DNA of 64,000 nt from positions 55,366,001 to 55,430,000 of the forward strand of contig CM114272.1 of the NCBI GenBank assembly GCA_050084515.1, read 5' to 3'. Shown one piece after another: positions 8,151 through 18,948 of the stretch (positions within the stretch are counted from its first letter, which is position 1; each line of letters opens with the position of its first letter). Under the pieces are notes generated by a model that worked only from the letters and a program-made list of their open reading frames with translations, was not told where the DNA came from and did no database searches. Both the position numbers and the translations under genes were made by a program. The DNA comes from Blasia pusilla. Its lineage: Eukaryota > Marchantiophyta > Marchantiopsida > Blasiales.

Positions 8151-11040
8151 TTTGCACCAATGACACACACAAGAGTGTTCAATGGAAAAAAAATCACATA
8201 AAATGTACGAACCAGAGGAAATCTTCCTAACAATGTATTTGATCGAGTGTTTATCTAAAGGTACACTAAGCTTAGGTAGAGATGATGTCGTGCGCCTACT
8301 TTCCTTGAACGTAAATCTTAGTACATAATGGAAAAATCAACACAAATTTGTCCATTGTGTAAAATACATAATATTCCTCCTTATACATAAACACTGGGAC
8401 CAATTATTTGTCCTTTGGTTGAGTTGTTTAAACTCAACTACAGTCACACGAGTAACTATTCATCCACAAGTATAACCAACTGCATGAAATCACACAAAAC
8501 CAACCTTCCTCATGACTACTTAAACCACAAGTAAGCATTACAATGTTTGATAAAGCAACAATTTACATTATCAACAAGGGACTACTTTTAGTGGTATTCT
8601 CTGGTTTGTTATCATTTCAACTGTGTCTTCCCACTTAAGTGATTCATAAATATAACTACAAAGTTGTCTTGCCCCCATTCATTATCAGTAGCCTATATTG
8701 GCTTCATAGTGACCATTTCATCCACTACATATAGAACTATATGTGATATAGTGGAATAGCTTGTTTTTATAATTCTTTAAAGAGTACATAACATAAAGAG
8801 TAATTTTTTATTTATACGAAACTACAATAACCAAACCTATTGCTAGCTCTCAACAAGCATATCCAAGCAATTCATGTCAAAAAAAGTTTTTGATATATAC
8901 CGAAGTGCTTTAGATCTATCTAGTTTGTCATAATATATGTCCACAGAAGTTGATCATTCTTGGTTCCACTAGTTTCTGCATCTACAAAGAATACGCGCAT
9001 GTCTTTTGTATGAGCTACAAAGGCATCAATTGACATCAATCAATATTTACGCACTAACTGCAAAAAATTCATTCCTTTATGACAACTAGTGTTGTATCTG
9101 AATCATTCTCATATTTGCACTAACTAGTTGCAACTATAGTAATAATAGCCATTATCATTTCAGATACACATAAATTTGTCCAATGACAAATAAGGGCACC
9201 TACATTGCCATGTAAGCCACCAAGCCATATTGTAGTCTTTGGAAAAAGAAACTCATTACTTTATATTTACTTGAACTTAGTGTGACATTTATTAGTCAAA
9301 TCAGATATATTATTATAAATATTTGCTAAGGTTCCTATACTTTTATGTGATCTATTTTGCATTTTGCAGTCTTGGTATTTGCCATTGGTGCATACCACTA
9401 ATTGATTCACTCCCCTATCTGCTCTAGCTAATTGCAACTACACTAATACCAGCCACTATTGTTTCACCACACATAGTTGTATAAGTGTATATAAAAAAAA
9501 GCAACTGCATTACCACTAAAGCCATCAGACCATACTGTAGAGTTTGAAAAAAAATATCATTGCTTCATCTGTCGTGACCCTCATAACCAAACAAGCACCA
9601 AGAAAAACATCCAAACTCTAGCGAGCTCACGCTAGGATGGTTTGCGCTTTGGGAGTTAAGGAAACACAAGGGCGAGACGTGAGCGAGGCGAGCATTTTGA
9701 GTGTTTCGTGTGTTGTGGTCGGGACGTGGAAATCGGAACCAAACGCGCTACTCAGACTTAAGAGAAGTCAAGTCTTGGACGAGTGAAATGTATAAGAGTT
9801 TCAATTTTACAGTCGATCCCCAAGAGGATCATTGTTTGATGAAAAGAGAGTTTCAAATTATAATTTTGTTGTAATAGTTGTATTTAGGTGTGAATAATTT
9901 ATATTCAATGTCTTATCAATATCTTCAGATCTTTCTTAGTACCAAGGTTTCTTTTCTCAATTCTCTCGAGTGGAGGTGACATCACGCTCAGGTAGATTTC
10001 CTCTCGACATCAAGAAACCTCACAGAGATCTCAACAAGAAAGCTGGCTTCTCCTACTATCGGAACTCAATCCGTCTTGGCAGGCTACTCTCTGTCAAACA
10101 GATTTCCTACAATTCCATGTTGATTATTCCATTGATGAGAAAGGTTCGCGTGATTCACTCTTCACTCTGCAAACCCAAAAAGAATACTCAGACATAAGCA
10201 TCGTACATCAGAATGAAGGAATGAGTACTTTACTAATCCATCAAGAATGAGAAAGCTTCAAAGTGTTATACAAGCTCGAGAGGGTACTACTCCCTTGCTC
10301 GGACCATTCCTACAGCATGAGGACTTTGTAAGAGAATGATGATGATAACTACTTTCATGTTTCTTAAATACTCTCTGAAGTAGGAGTGTTCCAAAGATTC
10401 AAAGCGTTCTTGATGAAGCTGGTGTCTCTTCAATATTTGTAACTACCTAGATCTATGGTACTCTTCTCTTTTCCTAAGATCCTTATGAATCCGCAGAACA
10501 AAATTGTCTTAACTACCTATCTGATACAAAGAGTTGGGCCTTTTCCTATTCTAACTGTTCTAACTATGTGTTACTTGAAATCACTATTAGTCTTAGCTTC
10601 GCTTCGCTGCTAAGTCTTGACCTCTTTTGCTTCGCTTGAGGACGAAGCTGTTTCTCATGATCTGAAGACGAAGCGCTCCATTCTTTGTTCTTGTTCCAAG
10701 GGCTTCATTCTTCGTGCTTTGTTCAAGAGCAAATTACTTCTTTCTCTTCTTCTTCTTCATGCTTCGTTTAGGAGCGAAGCACTTCATCGACAAGTTCTTA
10801 ACAAAGCTTCGTTGTCTTTTCAAAGCTTCTTGCTGGGTCTTTAGACTTCGTAATTGTATTCTCCTCTCCTCTCAAGCAAATCCTTGATTTTCTATCTCTC
10901 TACCTTGTCCTTGGAGCTTGGTGATTCACTTTAATCTTACTCATTCTTCTCCATAATAATATATAATAATAACCATAATATCAAAATCATAGTGTATATA
11001 CAAGTCTTCTTTGAATAAAAAGATGTAATTCTTCAAAAGT
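8151..11040. other. Gene-free, AT-rich intergenic stretch
   Basis: I see no coding region, RNA gene or element ends here. It contains a diverged tandem duplication (9115-9570) and a stretch at 10591-10820 with many GCTTCG/CGAAGC hexamers in both orientations. Short open readings at 9970-10197 and 10617-10844 show no recognisable motif and are not called. Confidence 0.5.
9115..9570. repeat. Diverged tandem duplication, about 305-bp period
   Basis: The unit at about 9119-9265 (CTAGTTGCAACTATAGTAAT, then TGCCATGTAAGCCACCA, then CATATTGTAGT) is echoed at about 9425-9570 (CTAATTGCAACTACACTAAT, then TACCACTAAAGCCATCA, then CATACTGTAGA). Similarity is patchy, suggesting an old local duplication. 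Confidence 0.5.
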
Positions 11041-11214
11041 ACAAAATTATGGGTATCACAACGAGACGCAGGCCAAGCTGTCGTGCGCATACATATCGCT
11101 ATACAACATACATCGCTGGTCACATATACACCACACAACACCGATCTTCCCCACACACGGGTAGATCCAAACATATACAGAAATCAACTCATATATATAC
11201 ATGGAGATCACACA
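11041..11214 (-). repeat. Truncated LTR copy abutting the 3' LTR of retroelement copy 2
   Basis: Bases 11083-11214 repeat 11699-11833 of the adjacent LTR (shared GTGCGCATACATATCGCTA, CATCGCTGGTCACAT, ACACCACACAACACCGATC, AAATCAACTCATATAT, ACATGGAGATCACACA). In the element's sense this is the first ~130 bp of another LTR starting directly after the end of the 3' LTR. It is most simply a remnant of a tandem LTR arrangement made by unequal recombination or an adjacent insertion. Confidence 0.7.
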
Positions 11215-11215
11215 A

Positions 11216-11833
11216 CAAAAATAAAGAGTAGTAAAAATGGCACACCCGGCCTAAAACTCCATTCTTGAGTCTACATCAACATATCGAGGCTTATCCACCC
11301 CACGCTATCAAGGAATCCGGACGCTAGCACCCTAGTCCTATCTCACACATATACAAGAGAGGTGCTCCAATGGCCCGACATGAGAAAGATGGCTTAGGAA
11401 AGCCATCTTCCTCTCTTATATAGGGTTGGGAAGAGCCAAAAGGCTCTCCCCTAAAAATAACTATCCCCTTGGTAACCTGCATGCAGAGGTTACCAAGGGT
11501 GGGTGACCTAGTCAACAAGTCACCCGGCTGTGAAAGACCTCAACAGGAAAGTTATCAAAAACCACGTTCTTGACAAAATGGACCTATCCTCAACCTCATC
11601 CGACACCATGGGAGAAAGTTACACTCAAGATAGTCCGCTGGCTCCTACGCCCCATCCACGATAGATCTTGGCCTATCGGCTACTCAGATGTGATAACTGT
11701 CGTGCGGATACATATCGCTACACAACATACATCGCTGGTCACATCTACACCACACAACACCGATCTTCCCCACACATGGGTAGATCCAGACATGTACAAA
11801 AATCAACTCATATATTTACATGGAGATCACACA
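11216..11833 (-). repeat. 3' LTR of retroelement copy 2
   Basis: About 618 bp. The minus strand starts TGTGTGATCTCC right after a purine tract and ends near TTTATTTTTG. Bases 11220-11696 match 20238-20700, with shared blocks GGAATCCGGACGCTAGCACC, CATGAGAAAGATGGCTTAGG, TATATAGGGTTGGGAAGAGC and AAGTTACACTCAAGATAGTC. The first ~140 bp in the element's sense (11697-11833) are missing from the other LTR. Confidence 0.85.
11415..11422 (-). promoter_or_regulatory. TATA box in 3' LTR of copy 2
   Basis: TATATAAG on the minus strand, followed by AGAGG, about 250 bp into the shared LTR part. The same box is at 20425-20432 and a variant at 39173. This is the expected RNA polymerase II promoter of the retroelement. 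Confidence 0.6.
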
Positions 11834-11846
11834 ACCGCCCCCCTAG
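11834..11846 (-). promoter_or_regulatory. Polypurine tract (plus-strand primer) of copy 2
   Basis: The minus strand reads CTAGGGGGGCGGT immediately before TGTGTGATC, the LTR start. A G-rich tract at this place primes second-strand DNA synthesis in LTR elements, and it fixes the LTR edge at 11833/11834. Confidence 0.65.
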
Positions 11847-11911
11847 CTGGTAGTTGGATCCCCCCAACTCCAGATAGAAAATATCACATCTCTCTAACAT
11901 GACCTACTATC

Positions 11912-12379
11912 CTATACACATCTCGGCCACATCCATTGTCCCGTGGGAACTACATCAAGAGGGGGTGTCAGACATGACATATTCCACCCTTGAGAACAAC
12001 CAACACATACCAACATGGTGCCTGCACCCCTTGTAGATCCGCACAACATACACCTCAAGCCTGTAGGTACCACTGCCAAGGTAAGATCCACTGTCTCGTC
12101 TATGTTCGAAAGATAACATGGTGCACAATTGCACACATGATCCTTCCAAACCATACCATCCCGTCCCTCCAACATGAGGACTCCGGTCGGTAATACCTCA
12201 CGCATACGTAGGATCGTGCGCCTTGCAATGACATCTACCATCGTGGGTGCCGCCTGCTGTAAATACACGTAATCTCCAAGATGAAACCTCCTAATCCCTG
12301 GACGATAACCTCCTCCACGAATGGTCGTGTACCTCAATGTATCTCTATGCTGAGCAATAGCTAAGTTCTCAAAGGCCAT
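11912..12379 (-). pseudogene. Integrase C-terminal region ending in a PHD-like zinc finger, copy 2
   Basis: A 155-codon open stretch. The first half (AFENLAIAQHRDTLRY, then FHLGDYVYLQQ) is the usual end of gypsy integrase (A...QHRD..RY, F..GD.VYL). After a spacer the frame continues with CMLCGSTRGAGTMLVCVGC, SQGWNMSCLTPPLDVVP and TGQWMWPRC. This is the PHD pattern C-x2-C...L.C..C..GWH..CL.PPL..VP.G.W.C..C, with Asn for the ligand His and Trp for one Cys. It sits where many gypsy elements carry a chromodomain. PHD fingers often bind histone H3 tails. The lost ligands suggest this copy no longer folds. Confidence 0.75.
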
Positions 12380-12421
12380 AGGAATAACTCTACAAAAAAT
12401 CTCCGCCCTTTGAGAACACGC

Positions 12422-13176
12422 TTATACCCATATATTTGGATCATCAAGATCTAACACCTCCGCCATGTCACGTCGAATAGCTGCAGGTAAATGTGGCTCT
12501 CTCCCAAAGAGCAAAAAATATGGTGAAAATGACGCCAAGGATGCTTGCCGACTAAAGCGATAACCCATAGCCAACCATGGCAACTGTAGGTCCCACTCCC
12601 TCAACTGTCCTCGCTGCAAGCCATACTTGCGCAATCCTCTCTTCACCGTCTGTACTACTCTCTCTGCCAACCTATCCGCCTCATGATGATCTCTGGACGT
12701 GCTGCGGTGATCTATCAGTGCCTGATCACATAAGGCCTGAAACTCTCCCCTGAAGTTGGTACCCTGGTCAGTCAACACCTTCGCCGGTGCACCAAAGTGA
12801 CTAAGCACACGATCTAGAAACGCATAAGTTGTTCCCTTGCTTGCCTTGTCCGGTAGTGCCACCAAATCTATCCACTTGGAGAATTGCTCCAGCATGACGA
12901 GAGCATTGAAGGATACTCGCACTCTGTCACATACCATACATCTAGCCACAAATTGCTATACCCCAGTATGCATGCCGCGCCACCAATACTGAATGAGAGT
13001 AAGCGGTAAGTACGCTTCACTCCAAAATGTCCCAAGTCCTCATGGGCATGTCGCAATACATGTGCTCGCTGGGAAGAATGAGGTACTACTCGTATCCTAC
13101 CATCTCCCCATACCTGCAAAATGTGAGTCCCCTCCCACCTAAACCTCCTAGTTTGCTGTAGGATCCGATCCCGCAC
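12422..13176 (-). pseudogene. Integrase zinc-binding and catalytic core, copy 2
   Basis: The minus strand starts with the HHCC region (HAHEDLGHFGVKRTYRLL), then, in the next frame, the core: LEQFSKWIDLVALPDKA, LTDQGTNFRGEF (second catalytic Asp) and HHEADRLAERVVQTVKR (catalytic Glu helix), then PWLAMGYRFSRQASL and SPYFLLFGREPHLP. The first Asp (VxxDRFSKW in relatives) is replaced by Glu in LEQFSKW. A frameshift near 12900-12950 separates zinc finger and core. It inserts element cDNA into the genome. Confidence 0.88.
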
Positions 13177-13507
13177 TCATTGTGCTCGCTATAACGCTAG
13201 TGCGCAAGAACTCCACAACCTCCACATCGTCATGGATTTCACGACCACCTATTGCCTCCTCACCAACCTCTGGATCCAAAGACTCATCATCCAACCCCAC
13301 CACTCAAGTCATCACCTATGACTGAGCTACGATAGTCAACCAACAAAGATAAGCAGATGCATGCCAACCGGGCACCATCTCCTCATCACTCTCTCCGTGC
13401 CATCGAGCTCCTGTGTCATCTCTTTGACTCGGACATGGGTTACGACTCAACCCATCCGCATCTTGGTTCAGCCGACCTGGCCTATGAACCACCTCAAACT
13501 CATACTC

Positions 13508-13790
13508 CTATAATAATAGAGCCCACATGGCAAGCTTTCTTGTAAGCTTGTCGGACTCCATCAACCACCTCAACGGCTGATGATCAGTGATAGGTGTGAA
13601 AGGATTTCCGAATAAATAGCACCTAAAATGTGCCACGGCCCACACTCCAGCCAAGCACTCTCCCTTGTAGGAGCTGTACTTTGCCTCTGCAATGTTGTTC
13701 GATCGGCTCGCGTAAGCCACAACGAACTCCCTTTCCTCATCATCTCTCTGAGTAAGCACTGCTCTTAGACCCAACATGCTCCAATCCGTA
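13508..13790 (-). pseudogene. RNase H domain, copy 2
   Basis: The minus strand reads MLGLRAVLTQRDDEE, FVVAYASRSNNIAEAKYSS, GECLAGVWAVAHFRCYLFG and ITDHQPLRWLMESDKLTRKL. It closely parallels copy 1 (AVLTQHDDEHMEFVVAYASRS). The YEGE of copy 1 is YKGE here. The segment 13177-13507 carries the degraded linker to integrase. Confidence 0.85.
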
Positions 13791-13795
13791 TGTAA

Positions 13796-14875
13796 CTAAA
13801 ATGGGCAAATCCTAACCGGTCTCTGTAAAATAGGTGAGGACGTCAACCTGTCCTTGATTTCCTCAAATGCTCGCTCCTGATCATCTCCCCACAACCAAAA
13901 CTTATCAAGTCTCCTCAACAAGGTCAAAGGCTTTGCGATCGCACTAAAATCCTTGGCATACCGTCGATAGAAGTTTGCCAGTTCAAGAAACGCTCGGACT
14001 CGACTCACATCTGGAGGGCGTGGAATCTGCGCAATAGCCTCGACCTTCGTCTTCTGAATGCCTAACCCACTCAGGTATATGGTGTGTCCCAAGTACTCAA
14101 TCTACTCCTGAAAGAATCTGCACTTGCCATGATGTAACTTCAGTCCATGTAAATGCAATTGCCAAAACACCTCCTCCAGGTGTCGCTCATGCTCCTCAAC
14201 CATGGAACTGAAGATAAGAATATCATCTATGTAACATCGTACAAAATCCTAGCCATCCAGAATCCTATCCATCACTCTTTGAAACTCTACAGGCACGTTC
14301 TTCAACCCAAATGGTAAGAATTGCCAGTGATACAAGCAATCTCTCCCGAACCGATCTATCCCCCAAAATGTTGTCTTCTCCCTGTCCTCGAACCTAATAG
14401 GAAGCTGATGATAGCCAGCACGGAGATCTAAAGTACTGAAGATCTTTGCATGCCCTACTGCATGAAAGATCTCTTCAGGAGTAGGCATGGCATACCGATC
14501 TGACCTCCTCTGTCGGTTGATAGGATGGTAATTTCCACACATCCGCCTATCCGTCCAATTACCATACATATCCTTCTTTGCCGGCATGACTCTGGAAGAT
14601 GCATACTCCCCATGTGATAACTCCACAAGTCCTGCCTCCAACAAATCCTGACTCCTGCTTTGAATCAAGGCTCGCTCCATATCAAAATACCTCTAGGGTC
14701 GACGAAAGATCGGTGTATCACTAGCCAACTCAATCCGTATCTCGGGACCCTTCAGTGTACCCAAGTCTCTCATACTGAAGGCAAAACAATTGACATGCCC
14801 TCTCAGAAAACTATGAACTTGCTGTTGCTCTCCTCCTATCAACTTGAGACCTATCACAGGCTCCAAAGTCTCCAT
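13796..14875 (-). pseudogene. Reverse transcriptase domain, copy 2
   Basis: In order: ELASDTPIFRRP (14700s), LVELSHGEYASSRVMPAKKD, MCGNYHPINRQRRSDRYAMPT, FSTLDLRAGYHQLPIRFED (first catalytic Asp intact), CLYHWQFLPFGLKNVPVEFQ, RCYIDDILIFSS (YxDD box, near 14220-14250, another frame), then EYLGHTIYLSGLGIQ, RVRAFLELANFYRRYAKDFS and WGDDQERAF. This is the complete Ty3/gypsy set. Stops occur near 14248 and 14690. It preserves the palm better than copy 1. Confidence 0.92.
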
Positions 14876-15179
14876 CGTGACCTCACTTGGAGAGGACGCA
14901 ACCTCCAGCTTTGGTTGCTATGTAGCAACCCTGGCCACCTCCGCAATAGCCACTCCACTCTGACCTCCTACACCATGATCTATATCCAAAAAAATGAACA
15001 TGCGCTACTCTAGCCGCCTTTGCACTCTCTGCTCGAACGACGTCCCAAGAAGTCCATGGGTGCCTCTCTCTCCTCATCCCACCCCCAGCCAATGCCTGTA
15101 CAGACCTTGTAGGAAATGGTCCAACTCGTGGACGTGACAACATGGATGAGACTTGCATCCATCTCTACTCATCCATACC

Positions 15180-16118
15180 TAGGCTGACTATCCATGTGAA
15201 ACAGTTGAGGTCCATTGCCTGCCCCAACACCTATCTCCGGGATGCCTTAGTCATACCTGGCACCGCCGTAGTACCCATACCAAACCCCATGGCACGCTCG
15301 CACTCATCTATTACATGCTCCTCTAATGCTCGGGTCACCTCATCCCAAATCATGCCTCCCTGACAAAAGGCATGGGATGTTGGGAAGCTCACCAACGTAG
15401 GTAAGGCTGCCCTCAACTCCCCCACCCTATTGGCCATCACCAACGGTGGTCTATCATCCCGCATCACCACCTAAGATCGACACCTTGAGCCCAAAATAGC
15501 ATCCACTATGAGATGTGGTGCTCTCTGAACTCCATCGTAGGATCGACTCAGTACCTCTGATGGTATCAGGTTTGTCCACGACAGTTGTGGACAATGGACA
15601 TGTGATCAAACTCTCGCTGCATCTAACAACACAGTAGGTCCCAACCAGGACCTCGCCTGATGCACACTCGTCATCACACATGCACCAGTGTCTCCCAACA
15701 ATGGCACGTTCTCCAAAATGTACGCTAGAGAACAAATCTGACTCTCCTGCAAGTGTTGTACTACTCGCAACATCTCCCAAAACATCCTTGACATTGGATC
15801 ATGCAATCCAAATCCTCGGCCAGCTGATGAATGACCCTGACATGGCCATCCAGCAATCACCAAATGAATGGTGCCGACTCTATCCAGATCCTGCACCCCC
15901 ACCAAAGAGATGTCGGCGGGTAGTGTATGCTGATATCCCCGTACTGCAGATATCGGCAACAACTCAGGATACCTCTGGACCAATCTCGCACGTGGCGTAA
16001 TGATACTTGCCGCGGTCTCATCTCTCTCCATATAAAGGTATTGATGCACCGGTATGCCCGCCTGCAATACTGTATCCAATCCGGTGCTAATCCCTCCGAA
16101 GAGATCTAATACCCTAAC
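15180..16118 (-). pseudogene. Cytosine-5 DNA methyltransferase domain inside retroelement copy 2
   Basis: The motifs of copy 1 recur at the same place between protease and RT: RVLDLFGGISTGLD (I), YLYMERDE (II), LVIAGWPCQGHSSAGRG (IV, catalytic Cys kept), DPMSRMFWEMLRV, YILENVPLLGDTGA (VI), then in a shifted frame SWTNLIP (VIII), and ALPTLVSFPTSHAF, DECERAMGF, LGQAMDLN (IX/X). About 310 residues. A frameshift lies near 15600, and a stop lies just before LGQAMDLN. Residues at motifs I, IV and VI agree between the copies while spacers differ. This suggests the domain was under selection while the family was active. A C5-MTase transfers methyl from AdoMet to cytosine C5. Confidence 0.87.
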
Positions 16119-16539
16119 ACCCTCTTCTAAAAATTACCATACAATGGGTGTGGTATCCAATGGGATCAACGTCTCCACTCCAGGGTCCCGATCGCCACGT
16201 GACTCTTGTTGCTCCGGGATAAAAGCATGACTCCACACATGCCTCACGAGGTCGTCGGCACTCCTTTGTAGCTCTTGAGTCGTACCCCACAATGGTGAAG
16301 AGGTCTCGCCAACATGGGAAGAGACACCCGCCATGGCTTGTCTCTCCGTGGGACTATCCGATACTAGGGCATCTTCCGCATGTGCGTTCCCCTCCAACAA
16401 CTCTCTTGGCCAACTAACACTACCTGTGAAAGGTGCCAACGTGGTCACAAACTCGTCTCGTGATCGACCACCTTGTCCCGCAAACTGCATGGGTAACTGA
16501 CTCTTCCGCCTGTCACCTAACCACCACCATGGCTGATAA

Positions 16540-16934
16540 GCAACGGTCTCCTCCCAAAAGTCAAGGATGAATCTTAGGGGATATAACACTATACTCCCCA
16601 CCAACACATCGTACGACTCAGATGGTGTCGTAATCGCACGTGTGTGCACCATAGCACTATCAATCGCATGCTCTTGCTAGACTCTGATAACTATCTCCTG
16701 TCGAGTCATATACTACGTGGGTGACACGCCCCAAATCGAGGTATGTATCTAGAAGGGACAAGTCTCAATGTCGGCCTTCCGTAACCCCAACGCTAAACAC
16801 GGCGCCTTCCCTAACATCAAGGGCTGCGCTCTTGAATCAAGTAGGACGCGCTGTGAGTGGTATACTGTCCCCGTTGGACTAACCAAATGAAATAGTCCAA
16901 CTCGATTATCCAGTAACACTACTCCAAGTGTCAC
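16540..16934 (-). pseudogene. Retropepsin-type protease, copy 2
   Basis: The frame 16934 to 16749 has VLLDSRAQPLMLGKAP, an aspartic protease active-site loop in which the usual Gly of DSG(A/T) is Arg, then ALGLRKADIETCPF. The next frame (from 16652) begins with SESYDVLVGSIVLYPLRFILDF, the second conserved block. A stop or frameshift at about 16670-16745 separates the two. The reading then runs through an acidic spacer to DTTPIVW just ahead of the MTase. Confidence 0.7.
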
Positions 16935-16940
16935 AACTGC

Positions 16941-17600
16941 TCACTCTATGGCTGTTCGAGCTGGCATATCTACCAACTTTTCCGCCGCTGCATGCCATGA
17001 CTCTATGGGGCACGTCTCGAGCAGCGGCTCTAAGGGCAAGTCCACCTTCTCCTCAACTACCTCTGAACAAGAAGTAGTCACCTCTCCACGCTCACACAAC
17101 GTGGCGGCCAGCTGGAACACCTCAACTGGTCCAACTCCCAACGTCGCCAACTCTTTGGCAGAAAATAGGAAAGTCAGACTCACTCTGGTGGCCACCTCCA
17201 ACACTATGGTCGACACTGACTCCACTCGAGCCGGCATAGGAGTTGTCACTCCAACTCCTCGTGACATCGACGTACTTGCCTAAGTTGTGGGCACCGCTCA
17301 TCGTTGAGGCACCAACGATGGTGCCTCTAGTGCCTCCGACAATGTGAATGACTGTGAAACCCTGGCCTACCGCCCATCGGTCCCCTCAAGTGGGTCAATC
17401 TCAACCCCACCTCTTGATGGCTCGGTGCCTCTTGCAGCACCCGGAGTCACCACTGCACCCACCTCAAGCTGAGCTGCACAACACATAAACCCCATACAGG
17501 CAAGATCCTCACCCGGGTGAGGGTAAGAGATAGAAGCTGGAGCCACACTAGCTGCTCGCGGCTCTATGCCTTCCCTGAGCTGCATCATCGTCATGGCAAC
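16941..17600 (-). pseudogene. Gag-protease linker, copy 2
   Basis: Two open stretches (17267 to 16941 and 17594 to 17367) link the zinc-knuckle region to the protease. I recognise no domain; the composition is Ala/Val/Glu-rich. They are kept as part of the polyprotein because strand and position fit between neighbouring recognised domains. Confidence 0.45.
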
Positions 17601-17931
17601 AATCCTCTATTCCAATTGATCGATGCGTGAGAGAAGTGCCAGCTCTGGTGCTCCTGCTCCATCTCCTCTGGCTGGTGGTGGTCCTATACCACCACGTCCA
17701 AGAAGAACTCCCTGACCTCCTCCAAGATGACTGCCCCTCTGGGTGTGCCTCTCGACGAAGGTCAAAACACCTATCCCTAGTGTGACCATATCTGTGGCAA
17801 TAGTCACATTGGTATTGTGGTGGAGCCATCCTCTGTGGCTTCTGAGCAATCGGAGGTGCTCGTGGTCCTCTCCCATGCTGTGGGCAGTCTCTCTGCCTAT
17901 GGGTCCCTCCACACGTCCAACAAGACAACAT
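17548..17931 (-). pseudogene. Gag nucleocapsid with two CCHC knuckles, copy 2
   Basis: The minus strand reads CWTCGGTHRQRDC (C-x2-C-x3-H-x4-C) and, 25-30 residues on, CDYCHRYGHTRDRC (C-x2-C-x4-H-x4-C). Copy 1 retains only the second (CDHCGRPGHPRERC). A basic, Ser/Arg-rich tail follows. The overlapping frame 17948-17607 is a shadow. Confidence 0.82.
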
Positions 17932-17981
17932 CGGTCCTTGTTGGGCAACGTATGTAGGTACGTGGTCGTTGCCTCATAGGC

Positions 17982-18948
17982 TCACGGTACCCACCGCTGC
18001 TCTGGGCACTGTGGCCCACTCGTGGTACTAGTACTAGGCTGTTGGGTCACCGTCGCTCGTGGGCCCATCGACTCTCGAGAAAATCCAGCGGTCACTACCT
18101 TCTCTTCATTCATGTTGAGCTCAATACGCTCAGAAAACTCAAAGACCACCTTCAATGTGGGCTTTGCTGTGTGAATCAGCAACGCATCTCGGACTCTCCT
18201 CCGTAGTTCTTGGTCTAGAACCCCATACCAATACTGGATTGACTGCGCCTCAATCACTCCATACGTAGCAATGATCAACCTCCTCATGCGCGTGAATGCT
18301 TGTCTTAGACTCTCACCCGATCGTTGCTGAAAATCATGTAGACTCTTTAGCTTGTCGGTGTGTACGCCCCGGTAGCTCTTCCCCAACTGTCGGAAGAACT
18401 CCACTGTGGGACTGAAGCTGGATGGCCCTCTACCACCAGAGGTCTCTGCTACATCGCCTCTCTCATTGCTCTCCTCTCCATTTAGTCTCCGGGCTTATGG
18501 TGTGGATCTCTCTCCTCTCACGATCCCATCATATGCCTCGCGACCACTAGTGGACACCTGGAGCCCAATGCATCCTCCAGGAATCAATCTCTACTGAATA
18601 TAGCGATTAAAACTCCATGTAATCATGCATCGGAGGACCCTCCAAGTGTTGGAACAACCCCTTCCATGCCATGAAAGGGTTGAACCGTGTCGGGGTCCGT
18701 ATCTCCTGGAAGTTACACCACGTGTCGAACTCCTAGATAAAATCATCTAAGTCGATGGTAACCACTACACCCGAGAAACAATGCATGCCCCAATGGCCCA
18801 TGTTGTCCATCTCCTGCCAAGTGATACTGCCTCTGTGTGCGATCTCGTCACCAGACCCGGTGTCTAGTGATGACAATCCAGCCACAGATGGATGTCGAGG
18901 TAGCTCCTCAATGGTAATCCCTCGGTATCTCACTCCATTTCGTGTCAT
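17982..18948 (-). pseudogene. Gag capsid region, copy 2
   Basis: The open stretch 18404 to 17982 reads EFFRQLGKSYRGVHTDKLKSL, QRSGESLRQAFTRMRRLI and GVLDQELRRRVRDALLIH, the counterpart of copy 1. Further upstream, 18948 to 18733 (GVRYRGITIEELPRHP...) and the broken frame 18600-18730 (with FNPFMAWKGLFQHLEGPP by comparison with copy 1) complete gag. Stops at about 18405 and 18600 break it. Confidence 0.75.

Noticed and set aside
10941-11174. 77-codon minus ORF near the partial LTR
   Set aside because: AT-rich, overlaps LTR repeat, no motif.
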